Positions 26,835-35,320 of a DNA stretch of 64,000 bases are shown piece after piece. This stretch comes from Candidatus Desulfofervidaceae bacterium (GTDB taxonomy: Bacteria; Desulfobacterota; Desulfofervidia; Desulfofervidales; Desulfofervidaceae): the NCBI GenBank assembly GCA_027064585.1, contig JAMOPI010000036.1:127777-191776 (forward strand), written 5' to 3'. Under the pieces are notes generated by a model. The model had not been told where the DNA came from. It was given only the letters and a program-made list of their open reading frames with translations, and did no database searches. Made by a program: the position numbers and the translations under genes. How positions within the stretch are numbered: position 1 is the stretch's first letter; every line of letters starts with the position of its first letter.

Positions 26835-28011
26835 ATTAAATCCTGATAATGAAGAAGTGTTAATTAAAAAATTGCTTAAGTCTAAAAAGAGGCGACCCAT
26901 TGCCCTAGTTTTACCAGCCCTTTTTAGCGAATTTACGGGTAAGGCCCTGCCAAGGATTGTAGAAGAGCTAAAGAAGGTTAGCTACATAGATCAAATCGTT
27001 CTTAGCCTTGGCAAGGCCAATAAGGAGCAGTTCTTATATGCCAAAAAATTCCTTTCTTGCTTACCTCAAGAAACAGTTATCCTTTGGAACGATGGCCCAC
27101 GCTTGCAAGTCCTTTATCAAGAGTTGGAAGAAGAGTTTTTTTCCTGGGAAAGCGGCAAGGGTCTAGCTACTTGGATGGCTTATGGTTACGTGTTGGCTTG
27201 TAATAAGTGCCATGTTATTGTCTGTCATGATTGTGATATTTTAACTTATAAAAGAGAAATGCTCACGCGTCTTTGTTTTCCTATTGCCAGTACACAGCTT
27301 AATTATGAATTTTGTAAAGGTTATTATCCTCGCATTACTGACCGTATGCATGGTCGCGTAACACGGCTTTTTGTTACTCCTCTTATACGGGCATTAATAA
27401 AAATATTAGGCCACACTCCCTTTTTAGTCTATCTGGACAGTTTTCGCTATCCTCTGGCTGGAGAATTTGCCATGACCACAGAGCTGGCTTGGCGTATTCG
27501 CATTCCTTCTGATTGGGGGTTGGAAGTGGGGGTTTTAAGTGAGGTCTATCGTACTTCTACTTTGCGTAACATCTGTCAAGTAGACCTGGCCGAAAATTAT
27601 GAACACAAACATCAGGAACTTTCTCCTGAAGATGCAAGCAAAGGGCTTTTAAAAATGGCTGTAGATATTGCCAAGACCCTCTTCCGAACCCTAGCAGGAG
27701 AAGGCGTAGTCTTTTCTGACGGCTTTTTTAAGACGCTAAAGGCCACCTATGTGCGTGAAGCCCAAGATGCCTTAAGAAAATATCAAAATGACAGCATTAT
27801 TAATTCCCTCTTTTTTGATCGCCATGCCGAGGCCCTGGCCGTAGAGGCCTTTGCTAATGGTATCATCATTGCGGGTGAGCAAATTCTAGAAGATCCACTT
27901 GGCATTCCTCTTATTCCGAGTTGGAGTCGTGTGGGTTCAGCCTTACCTGAGTTTTTTGACAAATTGCAGGAAGCGGTAGAAGAAGATAATAAGATGGTGA
28001 ATGGTGATTAG
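26791..28011 (+). CDS. gpgS: Glucosyl-3-phosphoglycerate synthase-like glycosyltransferase (GT81)
   Basis: 406 residues. A GT-A-type fold with LVLPALFSE near residue 37, a DxD-like metal site in HDCDILTY near residue 147, and YPLAGEFAMTTELAWRIRIPSDWGLEVG near residue 220, which resembles GpgS/MpgS proteins. It would transfer glucose from a nucleotide donor to 3-phosphoglycerate. The 5' end overlaps gpgP by 44 bp, an unusually long overlap implying coupled translation. Such solutes protect against salt and heat and are known in Persephonella, methanogens and mycobacteria. Donor specificity (GDP- or UDP-glucose) cannot be read here. Confidence 0.82.
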   Translation: MTDFFQNGVIATLHRLNPDNEEVLIKKLLKSKKRRPIALVLPALFSEFTGKALPRIVEELKKVSYIDQIVLSLGKANKEQFLYAKKFLSCLPQETVILWNDGPRLQVLYQELEEEFFSWESGKGLATWMAYGYVLACNKCHVIVCHDCDILTYKREMLTRLCFPIASTQLNYEFCKGYYPRITDRMHGRVTRLFVTPLIRALIKILGHTPFLVYLDSFRYPLAGEFAMTTELAWRIRIPSDWGLEVGVLSEVYRTSTLRNICQVDLAENYEHKHQELSPEDASKGLLKMAVDIAKTLFRTLAGEGVVFSDGFFKTLKATYVREAQDALRKYQNDSIINSLFFDRHAEALAVEAFANGIIIAGEQILEDPLGIPLIPSWSRVGSALPEFFDKLQEAVEEDNKMVNGD

Positions 28012-28037
28012 TGAATTTAATATCAAAAGAGGTTAGA

Positions 28038-29327
28038 ATGTTTTACCAAGATGTCCTAAAAAAACTTTTTTGGTCAGGAATAAAGGCAGTTAATCCTTAT
28101 AAGGCCGTAAAAGAGACCTTAAAGGAGTATCAAGAAGAAATAAGGCGTTATAAAAACATTATCGTCATTGGTTTCGGCAAAGCCGCTTGTCCAATGGCTA
28201 GGGCAGTGGAAGAAATGTTGCTTGAAGACATAAAAGAGGGGCTGGTCATCACTAAATACAAACATGGCCAAGCGTTAAAGAAGATAAAAATTATAGAAGC
28301 AGGCCATCCGGTGCCAGATGCAAACGGAGTAAGGGGAACAGAAAAAATTTTAAGTATTATTAAAACCCACGCCAAAGAAAATACCCTTGGTCTCTGTTTG
28401 ATTTCTGGAGGTGGATCAGCCTTATTTGTTGCCCCTTATAAAGGGATTACCCTTAAAGAAAAACAGGCCGTTACCCAACTCTTGTTAAAGGCTGGTGCGG
28501 ATATTTATGAACTCAATGCCGTCAGAAAACATCTTTCTAAAGTGAAAGGAGGAAGATTGGCCGAAAAAGTTTATCCAGCCCGTTTAATTTCTTTTATCCT
28601 TTCTGATGTCATTGGTGACCGTCTAGATGTAATCGCCTCTGGTCCTACCGCTCCAGATGAGACAACTTATCAAGATGCTTGGGAGGTGTTAGAAAGGCAT
28701 AATTTACTTAAAAGCGTTTCTCCTCAAGTATTAAACCTGCTAGAAAAAGGGAAAAAAGGCCTTATTCCCGAAACCTTAAAGGCAAAACATCCGGTCTTTA
28801 AAAAGGTAAGCAATATCATTGTGGGCAGCAATCGCAAGGTCCTAAAGGCGATAAAAAAGGCTGCTCTAAAGCAAGGTTTTGTGGCTGAAGTTATTTCTTC
28901 CGACCTCCAAGGTGAAGCCAAAGAGGTAGCCAAACAGTTGGCCAAATTAGCCATAGAAAAACAGGCACAGCTTTGTGAGAAAACGAAATGTCTGATTAGT
29001 GGTGGAGAAACGACGGTCACCGTCAAGGGCAATGGATTGGGTGGAAGAAATATGGAATTAGCCCTGGCTTTTGCTTTAGAAATCGCGGGCAAAAAAGGTA
29101 TAAGTCTACTTTCAGCTGGAAGCGATGGCACTGATGGCCCTACAGATGCCGCTGGAGCCATTGTAGATGGTAAAACCGTTATTAAGGCCCAAAGAATGGG
29201 CATTGACCCAAAGGCATACTTAGAAAATAACGATTCCTACCACTTTTTTCAAAAAGTCGGCGGGCTGTTTGTTACTGGGCCTACCGGCACAAATGTGATG
29301 GACATTCAAATAATACTTATTAAATAG
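28038..29327 (+). CDS. Glycerate 2-kinase (GckA/MOFRL family)
   Basis: About 429 residues. GckA-type kinases phosphorylate D-glycerate to 2-phosphoglycerate. FGKAACPMA near residue 46, the glycine-rich LISGGGSALF near residue 122 and the C-terminal MOFRL-type region (GGRNMELALAFA ... SAGSDGTDGPTDAAGA) identify the family. GTG at 28011 shares a base with the gpgS stop, but ATG 28038 has an AAGAGG site and is preferred. Its link to gpgPS suggests recovery of glycerate released when glucosylglycerate is broken down. Confidence 0.85.
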   Translation: MFYQDVLKKLFWSGIKAVNPYKAVKETLKEYQEEIRRYKNIIVIGFGKAACPMARAVEEMLLEDIKEGLVITKYKHGQALKKIKIIEAGHPVPDANGVRGTEKILSIIKTHAKENTLGLCLISGGGSALFVAPYKGITLKEKQAVTQLLLKAGADIYELNAVRKHLSKVKGGRLAEKVYPARLISFILSDVIGDRLDVIASGPTAPDETTYQDAWEVLERHNLLKSVSPQVLNLLEKGKKGLIPETLKAKHPVFKKVSNIIVGSNRKVLKAIKKAALKQGFVAEVISSDLQGEAKEVAKQLAKLAIEKQAQLCEKTKCLISGGETTVTVKGNGLGGRNMELALAFALEIAGKKGISLLSAGSDGTDGPTDAAGAIVDGKTVIKAQRMGIDPKAYLENNDSYHFFQKVGGLFVTGPTGTNVMDIQIILIK

Positions 29328-29354
29328 GTTTTTTGAAAGTACAAACAGAGTCCC

Positions 29355-30206
29355 ATGATTTCTATCTTAATGTGGGTTGAACGTTTATTTGACTATCTCC
29401 AAGCCCAGTGGCAAAAACCTCGGACCCACCGGGTCATAGGTTCTATGATAACCGCTAGTTTTATCTTTGCCTTAGGTATCATTGAGCTTAATCGGCAGCA
29501 TTTGTTGTCTAGTCCCTTAAATGTATTTATTCCCACTAATCACTTGGTAGCCATCAAATGGGCCTTTACCTTTTCACTTGTATTTGAAGTTATTAGTCTT
29601 ATCCTTTCTTTAGCCGAATCAGTTTCTATTTCCGTTGGCAAACAATTTGAAATCTTTTCTCTTGTTCTCTTGCGGGATGCATTTAAGGTCTTTTCTCATC
29701 TTAATGAGCCGCTGGTTTGGAAAGAAATTAAGCAAGCCCTTCCCTCTATTGTCGCTCCGGCCATTGGGGCACTCTTTATTTTTGTCATCCTTGGATTCTA
29801 TTACAAGGTTCAACATCACGCTCCGGTTATTAAGGATGGGCAAAGTAAAGCTACCTTTATTTTACTGAAAAAGACTATGGCCCTTATTTTATTAATCAGT
29901 TTTATTACTATTAGCTTAAATAATCTTTGGGGATATTTAACTAAGGGACAGCCAGAAACGGCCTTTGAGATATTTTTTACATTACTTATTTTTAGCGATG
30001 TTTTAATTGTTTTAATTTCATTAGCTTACAGTACAAAATACTGCGTGGTCTTTAGAAACTCCGCTTTTGCCGTAGCTACCCTCTGTATCCGGTTGGGTTT
30101 TATTGCCCCGGTTATAATAAGTGCCCTTCTTGGTGTTGGTGCTGTCCTCTTTGCCCTTGGGGTTACTATTGTCTATAACAAATTTGCCTTAATGGAGGGT
30201 AAGTAA
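29355..30206 (+). CDS. Integral membrane protein of unknown function
   Basis: 283 residues, not recognised. It has about six or seven hydrophobic segments (around 29-43, 68-88, 130-150, 170-190, 207-227 and 240-275), few charges between them, and no catalytic motif or signal peptide. It follows the glycerate kinase by 27 bp on the same strand and may be in the gpg operon, so a solute-related membrane role is possible but unproven. Its 3' end overlaps cooC on the other strand by 18 bp. Confidence 0.55.
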   Translation: MISILMWVERLFDYLQAQWQKPRTHRVIGSMITASFIFALGIIELNRQHLLSSPLNVFIPTNHLVAIKWAFTFSLVFEVISLILSLAESVSISVGKQFEIFSLVLLRDAFKVFSHLNEPLVWKEIKQALPSIVAPAIGALFIFVILGFYYKVQHHAPVIKDGQSKATFILLKKTMALILLISFITISLNNLWGYLTKGQPETAFEIFFTLLIFSDVLIVLISLAYSTKYCVVFRNSAFAVATLCIRLGFIAPVIISALLGVGAVLFALGVTIVYNKFALMEGK

Positions 30207-31067
30207 TTCACACTTTTCCAGACAGCTAGCAATAGCTTCAATCGCTTGTGTAAGGGTTGATTCTGGGAATTGATTGTAAAAATCAATTACGGCCGGTTCC
30301 AAGTCAAATAGCTTGTCCTCTTGGGGAAGGATAAAGATGTGGTTTACTTGGTTTTCTAAATCAAATTTAGTCATGAGAGTTTGTGCTTTCTGTTTTTCTT
30401 TTTCGCTGGCAATCCGATTAAGCACTAGATGAATATTTTTAATGCCAATATCTTTAGCCAGTTTAACCGCATGGGCAGCTACAGCCATAGCATTAAACGT
30501 GGCATCAGTTACTACTAGGCACTGCGAGAATCCCTTGGCCAGTGCCCGGCCAAAGTGTTCTACTCCTGCTTGTGTATCTAGAAGAATCAATTCATCTTGA
30601 CGCAAAGAAATGTGTTTCATCACTGCATCAAGCAGCGCATTCTCTGGACAAAGACAACCAGTGGCCGGTTGTACAACCGTTCCCATGACCAAAAAACTCA
30701 ATTTATCATTAAGCCTTATGCCAAATCTTTCTACTACGTCCTCTACGGGCGGATTTAACCTTAAAAAACTCCCCCAGCCTGTGCCTGGCCTAGCCCCTGT
30801 TTTTTCTTCTATGTAATCCAGATTCTGACTTAAGGGTTTAAGCTCAGTGGCCTTTTCTAAAGGATAACCCAAGGCAAAAGGAAGATTCATCTGGGGATCT
30901 TCATCCACCGCCAGCACCTTATAACCCTTGTTAACAAATGATTGGGCAAGGAGGACGGTTAAGGTTGTTTTACCCGCTCCACCCTTTCCTGTGATAATTA
31001 CCTTAAAACCATTAGTAATTCCCTCTTTCCTTAGCGATTTAATCTCTTCTACCGTCCTCTTGCCCAT
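30189..31067 (-). CDS. cooC: CO dehydrogenase nickel-insertion ATPase CooC
   Basis: 292 residues, a MinD/SIMIBI-class P-loop ATPase. The deviant Walker A GKGGAGKTT near residue 27, VDEDPQMNLP, the CLCPENALL segment (a CxC that binds nickel or zinc in CooC dimers) and LLDTQAGVEHFGR are all present. CooC loads nickel into the C-cluster of CO dehydrogenase. It starts 9 bp after the cooS stop, so the pair is an operon. About 20 residues precede the usual N-terminus, so the true start may be slightly further in. Confidence 0.92.
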   Translation of the reverse strand: MGKRTVEEIKSLRKEGITNGFKVIITGKGGAGKTTLTVLLAQSFVNKGYKVLAVDEDPQMNLPFALGYPLEKATELKPLSQNLDYIEEKTGARPGTGWGSFLRLNPPVEDVVERFGIRLNDKLSFLVMGTVVQPATGCLCPENALLDAVMKHISLRQDELILLDTQAGVEHFGRALAKGFSQCLVVTDATFNAMAVAAHAVKLAKDIGIKNIHLVLNRIASEKEKQKAQTLMTKFDLENQVNHIFILPQEDKLFDLEPAVIDFYNQFPESTLTQAIEAIASCLEKCELLTLH

Positions 31068-31076
31068 AAACTCCTC

Positions 31077-32990
31077 CTAAATTCCTAGTGCCTTTCTCTT
31101 TTCCATAATAATTTCTTCTATTATATCTGCTGTTTTTATCGGATCTTCTTCAACGAAGAAATAACCACCAATTAGATCTTTAAGATCTGCGGTCAAAATT
31201 TTAACCACCGTTTCACTTCCAGCAATGGGTGGCATAGGCCACAAATGCACTGGAATACCTGAGGCTACAAAATATGTCCCGATAGAAACAGCCTTTTCTG
31301 ACATCCATTCAGGTGCCGATCCTACCAATGGGAGGTCTGAAATATCCACTTTCATATAATCCGCAATGGCTCCTGCCAATGTTAACATCCTTGAGCAATC
31401 AACGCAAGAACCCATGTGCAATACAGGCGGAATATTAAGTGCCTGACAAACTTCTCTTAAGCCATCTCCAGCCATTTCCTGGGCTTTAAGTTGCATCAAT
31501 CCTGCCTTAGCACAAGCAATGGCCCAGCAGCCGGTGCCGATGACCAGAATATTTCTTTTTATCAACTCCTTTGTAATATTCACGTGATTGTAGTCATGTC
31601 TTACCTTGGGATTGTTACATCCCACTATTCCTGCCACTCCTTTGATTTTACCGGCGGCAATGGCATCTACCAAAGGTTTGGGACTCCCACCTAAAGCGCT
31701 TAATATACCTTCAGTGGTAAACCCCACTATTGCTTCGGTTTTATAAGAGGGAATATAAACACGACTTTTATCCCGACAAGGAAACGCCTCTATGGCTGTT
31801 TTTACAATTTCCTTAGCCACAGCCGTAGCGTGTCTTTCATCAAATTGGATATGCAAAGAACCTGGAAATTTTGCTTGATCACTGGTGGAGATGAATTTAG
31901 TATGAAAGCACTCAGCCAATTGTCCAAGGGCAGGATAAATACATTGGACATCAACTACCACCGCTTCAACCGCTCCAGTCATTACGGCTAGTTCCTGATG
32001 TAAAACATTTCCCGCAATAGGTATACCCTGACGCATTAACAGTTCGTTACCCGTGCAACACATACCTACGACATTAACTCCCTTAGCACCGTATTTTTGG
32101 GCTAAATTTTGCATCTCCTCTGATTGGGCTACCTCTACAATCTTCTCTGATAAAATGGGCTCATGGCCATGGGCGACAATGTTCACATAGTCAGCATCAA
32201 TTACTCCCAGATTGGCCATGATTGTCTTTACGGTAGGGGTGCCAAACAAAACATCTTGAATTTCAGTAGCAATCAACGAACCCCCCCAGCCATCTCCTAG
32301 TGCCGCCCGCACTCCTTGAAACAAAAGAGATACCGGATCGTTATCTACACCGATATGTGTTCTGTGCATGATGTCTACGATCTCTCTATCAATGTTACGA
32401 GGGAAGACACCTATTTTTTTAGAAGTCTTTTCAAAAAGGACCTTCTCCAAATTCTGCCAGCATTCAATTCTTTTTTTAGGAGCATAGGAGAGAAGAAATT
32501 TAATAGGGGTATCGTCTTGTTTTCCATAGTCTTTCATGGCAATTTCAGCTACCTCTTTAGCCAATTCTTCAGGTTTTTTATCTGTAGAAATTCCCAGTTT
32601 GCTGGCAATTAATTTCAGCTTTTCTACATCTTTAATTTGATAATCCCTATTCTCCCCTTCAGCCACTTCTTTTAACGTCATGGCTAGGGGACGTCCGTGA
32701 TCAGAATGGGCAGCAGCTCCCGCGGCAATGGCCCGTATGAGATTTCTTGCCACAATAATGTCTGCTGTCGCTCCACAGGCACCTTTAGGTGTCTTTTTGG
32801 TAATACGGCAGGGCCCCATGGCACAGTTTTTACAACATACCCCTGCGCTTCCAAATTTACAATGTGGAGTCTGCGCATCTTCCCTATCCCAAGCCGTTTC
32901 ATATCCTCTGGCTTCAGCCAGCTTTAACATCTCCTGCGCGGCAGGATCGATACTCCTTTGTAAATACTTCTCTTGTCCTTCTGCCTTCAT
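31077..32990 (-). CDS. cooS: Anaerobic nickel-iron CO dehydrogenase catalytic subunit
   Basis: 637 residues, full length. It interconverts CO and CO2 with ferredoxin-type partners. Cysteine pattern CKFGSAGVCCKNCAMGPC near residue 42 supplies the B- and D-clusters. C-cluster ligand segments follow: HGHEP, MCCTGNE, VQCIYP, GCNNP, GTGCWAIACAKAG and MGSCVDCSR. The ATG at 32990 has an ideal AAGGAGG site; an upstream in-frame ATG is less likely. It is followed by cooC. No CooF, hydrogenase or acetyl-CoA synthase genes are in the window, so its pathway (Wood-Ljungdahl or CO scavenging) is open. Confidence 0.95.
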   Translation of the reverse strand: MKAEGQEKYLQRSIDPAAQEMLKLAEARGYETAWDREDAQTPHCKFGSAGVCCKNCAMGPCRITKKTPKGACGATADIIVARNLIRAIAAGAAAHSDHGRPLAMTLKEVAEGENRDYQIKDVEKLKLIASKLGISTDKKPEELAKEVAEIAMKDYGKQDDTPIKFLLSYAPKKRIECWQNLEKVLFEKTSKKIGVFPRNIDREIVDIMHRTHIGVDNDPVSLLFQGVRAALGDGWGGSLIATEIQDVLFGTPTVKTIMANLGVIDADYVNIVAHGHEPILSEKIVEVAQSEEMQNLAQKYGAKGVNVVGMCCTGNELLMRQGIPIAGNVLHQELAVMTGAVEAVVVDVQCIYPALGQLAECFHTKFISTSDQAKFPGSLHIQFDERHATAVAKEIVKTAIEAFPCRDKSRVYIPSYKTEAIVGFTTEGILSALGGSPKPLVDAIAAGKIKGVAGIVGCNNPKVRHDYNHVNITKELIKRNILVIGTGCWAIACAKAGLMQLKAQEMAGDGLREVCQALNIPPVLHMGSCVDCSRMLTLAGAIADYMKVDISDLPLVGSAPEWMSEKAVSIGTYFVASGIPVHLWPMPPIAGSETVVKILTADLKDLIGGYFFVEEDPIKTADIIEEIIMEKRKALGI

Positions 32991-33033
32991 GGCTAGACCT
33001 CCTTTTAGTAATTTTAACACTACTATTTCCTTG

Positions 33034-33121
33034 ATTTTATTAAATCTAGGTTTAAAACAAAAATGTAGAAAAAATGTATAAACTGAATAATAAGTGGATA
33101 AAAAGGGGAATAGGCGGATAA
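33034..33121 (-). promoter_or_regulatory. cooS control region: direct repeats and -10-like box
   Basis: Two 13-bp direct repeats lie exactly 20 bp apart at 33089-33101 and 33109-33121 (minus strand TTATCCACTTATT and TTATCCGCCTATT, 11 of 13 identical). Nearer cooS, the nine-base sequence TACATTTTT occurs twice at 11-bp spacing, and TAAAAT (33034-33039) could be a -10 box without a good -35. Same-phase direct repeats two helical turns apart are what LytTR regulators typically bind, and a LytTR gene lies next door. Confidence 0.4.
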
Positions 33122-33125
33122 GAAG

Positions 33126-33818
33126 TTAGCGGAGACCAAAAAGTTTCAGGAAGGTATTTATTTTACTTCTACTTAAAGGCAGATCTGAACCGTCCTTCAT
33201 TAAAATGCGATATCTGTTTTCAGTCTTTTTTAACTTCTGAACGGAATTTATATTGATGATAAAGCTTTTATGAATTCTCACAAACCGTTCAGGAGAAAGT
33301 TTGTTTTCAATCTTTCTCAGAGATAATGGACTTAAAAATTTCCTTTTCTGAGAGACCACCTCAGTATAATTCCCTCTAGCGGCAAAAAAATCAATATTTT
33401 TTACTTCTAAAAGTAAAAAGTCATCTCCTTCATATACCGGAAATTTGACAATAAAGTCCTCTTCATTGGTCAAAAGGGTAGTAACATCATAAAGCAGGGC
33501 CACAAAAGTGGCCTGACATTGACCATGAAGCAGGAAGACTTTACCTAGAAACATGATTTCTTTATCACTACCATTTTTATAAACCTTAATAACATAACTA
33601 CCACTTTTATTCTTCTCTACTGCCTCAGCGGTCATTTTTTGGATCTTGGCAAATGCTTGCGGAGAATGAAGCTGGGAGAGATTATAAGTTGACTCTAAAC
33701 TAATTCCAAAAAGTTCGCTTATGGTCTTATTTACGCAGAGAATGTCATAATTTCCATCAAATACAACAACACCTACCTTAAAGGTGCGCTTCAAAATGTC
33801 CAGCGTCAAAGAAAGCAT
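33126..33818 (-). CDS. PAS-LytTR regulator, RcoM-like (candidate CO sensor)
   Basis: 230 residues: an N-terminal PAS domain (about 5-115) and a C-terminal LytTR DNA-binding domain (about 130-230, with FFAARGNYTEVVSQ and FVRIHKSFIININSV). This is the architecture of RcoM, the haem-based CO regulator of Burkholderia, where a histidine in an LHPP-like motif binds haem. Here QLHSPQAF puts His51 at an equivalent place; the second ligand cannot be assigned. It sits directly upstream of cooS-cooC on the same strand. If it binds haem it would switch on CO oxidation. A generic redox PAS regulator is the alternative. Confidence 0.7.
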   Translation of the reverse strand: MLSLTLDILKRTFKVGVVVFDGNYDILCVNKTISELFGISLESTYNLSQLHSPQAFAKIQKMTAEAVEKNKSGSYVIKVYKNGSDKEIMFLGKVFLLHGQCQATFVALLYDVTTLLTNEEDFIVKFPVYEGDDFLLLEVKNIDFFAARGNYTEVVSQKRKFLSPLSLRKIENKLSPERFVRIHKSFIININSVQKLKKTENRYRILMKDGSDLPLSRSKINTFLKLFGLR

Positions 33819-34070
33819 AAAATTAAACCTGCCTTTTTATTCCCTATTGTTCAATTTAGGCAACTTATCCATCTGGCAATTTACATTGTAGCGTTCTCTT
33901 CTTTAGACTGTCAAGGCTATAGCACCTTTCCCATGATCTGTAACAATCTGGTAAGATCGTATAGATAAGCTTGCTAAAAAACTTGAAGAAAAGAATAGAG
34001 AACAGTGTCGGTTTACCCTGTAAATGTTTTCTTATCACTGTTGGTCTTTCTTTACTTGTTACTTCAGGAA

Positions 34071-34113
34071 TATTTTAAAGTAAGTTGACGTATTTTAAAG
34101 ATTTGATCTTAAT
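34071..34113 (+). promoter_or_regulatory. Promoter-like sequence framed by exact 10-bp direct repeats
   Basis: TATTTTAAAG occurs exactly at 34071-34080 and again at 34091-34100, a 20-bp period. Between them lies TTGACG (34085-34090), which is followed after 17 bases by CTTAAT (34108-34113). A regulator bound to the repeats would cover the -35 box. No plus-strand gene follows before ndk (opposite strand), so any product would be a non-coding or antisense RNA. Confidence 0.35.
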
Positions 34114-34155
34114 CTCTTCCAATACCATAGGCGCCAAGGTCCTATACTTTGGCCA

Positions 34156-34191
34156 CGTCAAGTTGAACTTGAATAAACAAGAACCTTGACG
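34156..34191 (+). other. Hairpin-forming inverted repeat
   Basis: CGTCAAG (34156-34162) pairs with CTTGACG (34185-34191), and inside it CTTG pairs with CAAG around an AATAAA loop. There is no T-run on either side, so it is not a typical terminator. It could shape an RNA started at the promoter-like site 45 bp upstream. Confidence 0.35.
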
Positions 34192-34226
34192 CCTTAGAGT
34201 TATAACTGAACTTTAAGGATATTAAT

Positions 34227-34652
34227 TTATCTCTCACCCTCTATCAATTCATTTTCACTAAAGAAAAAGGCAATTTCTTTAACAGCATTTTCTGGAGAAT
34301 CAGAACCATGCACCGTATTTTCTCCCTTATTTAGGCCTAAATCAGCCCTAATAGTGCCAGGGGCAGCCTCTTTGGGGTCCGTAGCACCCATAATCTCCCT
34401 TACCTTGGCAATTGCGTCTTCTCCCTCAAGTACCATAGCTACAATAGGACCAGAGCTCATATAAGTGGTAAGTTCATCAAAAAAAGGACGACCTTTATGC
34501 ACGGCATAAAAGGCCTCAGCCTGGGTCTTGGTTAGACGCAACATCTTTAAGCCAATTACCTTTAACCCTGCCTTCTCAAAGCGACTAATTACCTCTCCTA
34601 CTAAATTCCTTTTTACTCCATCTGGCTTGACTAAACTTAATGTCCTTTCCAT
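34227..34652 (-). CDS. ndk: Nucleoside diphosphate kinase
   Basis: 141 residues, the standard Ndk size. It balances nucleoside triphosphate pools. [16 protein letters not shown] at the start and the active-site [20 protein letters not shown] near residue 113, with the phospho-accepting histidine, are diagnostic. The ATG at 34652 follows GAGGAG; a longer frame upstream lacks family similarity. A minus-strand promoter-like pair lies 36-64 bp upstream. Its 3' end borders the non-coding stretch described separately. Confidence 0.96.
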   Translation of the reverse strand: MERTLSLVKPDGVKRNLVGEVISRFEKAGLKVIGLKMLRLTKTQAEAFYAVHKGRPFFDELTTYMSSGPIVAMVLEGEDAIAKVREIMGATDPKEAAPGTIRADLGLNKGENTVHGSDSPENAVKEIAFFFSENELIEGER

Positions 34653-34687
34653 ATTTACTCCTCCACATCTTCTAAAATTTATTGCCG

Positions 34688-34716
34688 TTTTTAACCCAAA
34701 GAAAGAAAAATGACAA
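34688..34716 (-). promoter_or_regulatory. Candidate ndk promoter
   Basis: On the minus strand TTGTCA (34711-34716), 17 bases, then TAAAAA (34688-34693), 35 bp before the ndk ATG. Five of six and four of six consensus bases match. Confidence 0.45.
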
Positions 34717-34785
34717 GCCAAAATACTTGCTTAAGAAAAAGGCTTATGGTATTGGAGAAAGAAAGGGGGGAAAGGAGAAAATTTC

Positions 34786-35313
34786 ATGGCTGACTTTGCC
34801 GAGAGGATCATAAGAGCCATCAAGTTAGATCCGAGCCTGTATGAAGAAGTAGAGGCCGATGAACAGGCTATGGAACAGGCGTTATTGGTAGTACTGCTTT
34901 CTAGCTTAGCCGCAGGGGCAGGAAGTGCTACTCATAGTTTCATGGTTATAGTAATCGGCATCATTTCTTCTTTGGCAGGCTGGTTTATCTGGGCCTACCT
35001 GACTTATTGGATTGGGACAAAGTTATTGCCTGAACCCCAAACCCAATCAAACCCCAAAGAACTTTTACGTGTTTTAGGATTTGCTAGTGCTCCAGGTCTA
35101 TTACGGGTATTAGGCGTCTTTCCCTTTATAAGACTATTGGTCTTTATCATTGCCGCCATCTGGATGATCGCTGCTATGGTAACTGCCATCAGGCAAGCCC
35201 TTGATTATACGAGCACAGCCCGGGCCATATTAGTTTGTGTTATCGCTTGGCTTATTCAGGTAGTGGTTTTGGCTATATTTCTAAGCCTTGTTGGTTATTC
35301 CGGAAAAGTCTAA
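34786..35313 (+). CDS. Yip1-domain membrane protein
   Basis: 175 residues with a short soluble N-terminus (ADFAERIIRAIKLDPSLYEEVEADEQAMEQAL) and about four or five membrane segments from residue 33 onward. The N-terminal amphipathic stretch and the LRVLGFASAPGLLRVLGVFPFIR loop match bacterial Yip1-domain proteins, whose function is not established. An AAAGGAG site precedes the ATG by 10 bases. It stands alone between divergent ndk and a convergent kinase gene, so context gives no clear clue. Confidence 0.7.
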   Translation: MADFAERIIRAIKLDPSLYEEVEADEQAMEQALLVVLLSSLAAGAGSATHSFMVIVIGIISSLAGWFIWAYLTYWIGTKLLPEPQTQSNPKELLRVLGFASAPGLLRVLGVFPFIRLLVFIIAAIWMIAAMVTAIRQALDYTSTARAILVCVIAWLIQVVVLAIFLSLVGYSGKV

Positions 35314-35320
35314 ACTGCAG

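Larger units (their letters stand above)
33819..34226. other. Non-coding stretch between the PAS-LytTR gene and ndk
   Basis: 408 bp without a convincing ORF. It contains a plus-strand promoter-like pair with direct repeats (34071-34113) and a hairpin (34156-34191). From 33841 to about 34060 I saw no clear signal apart from the presumed leader of the regulator gene. Confidence 0.5.

Noticed and set aside
34156-34191. Hairpin as a terminator for ndk or the regulator gene
   Set aside because: There is no T-run on either strand, and it is not placed directly after a gene.
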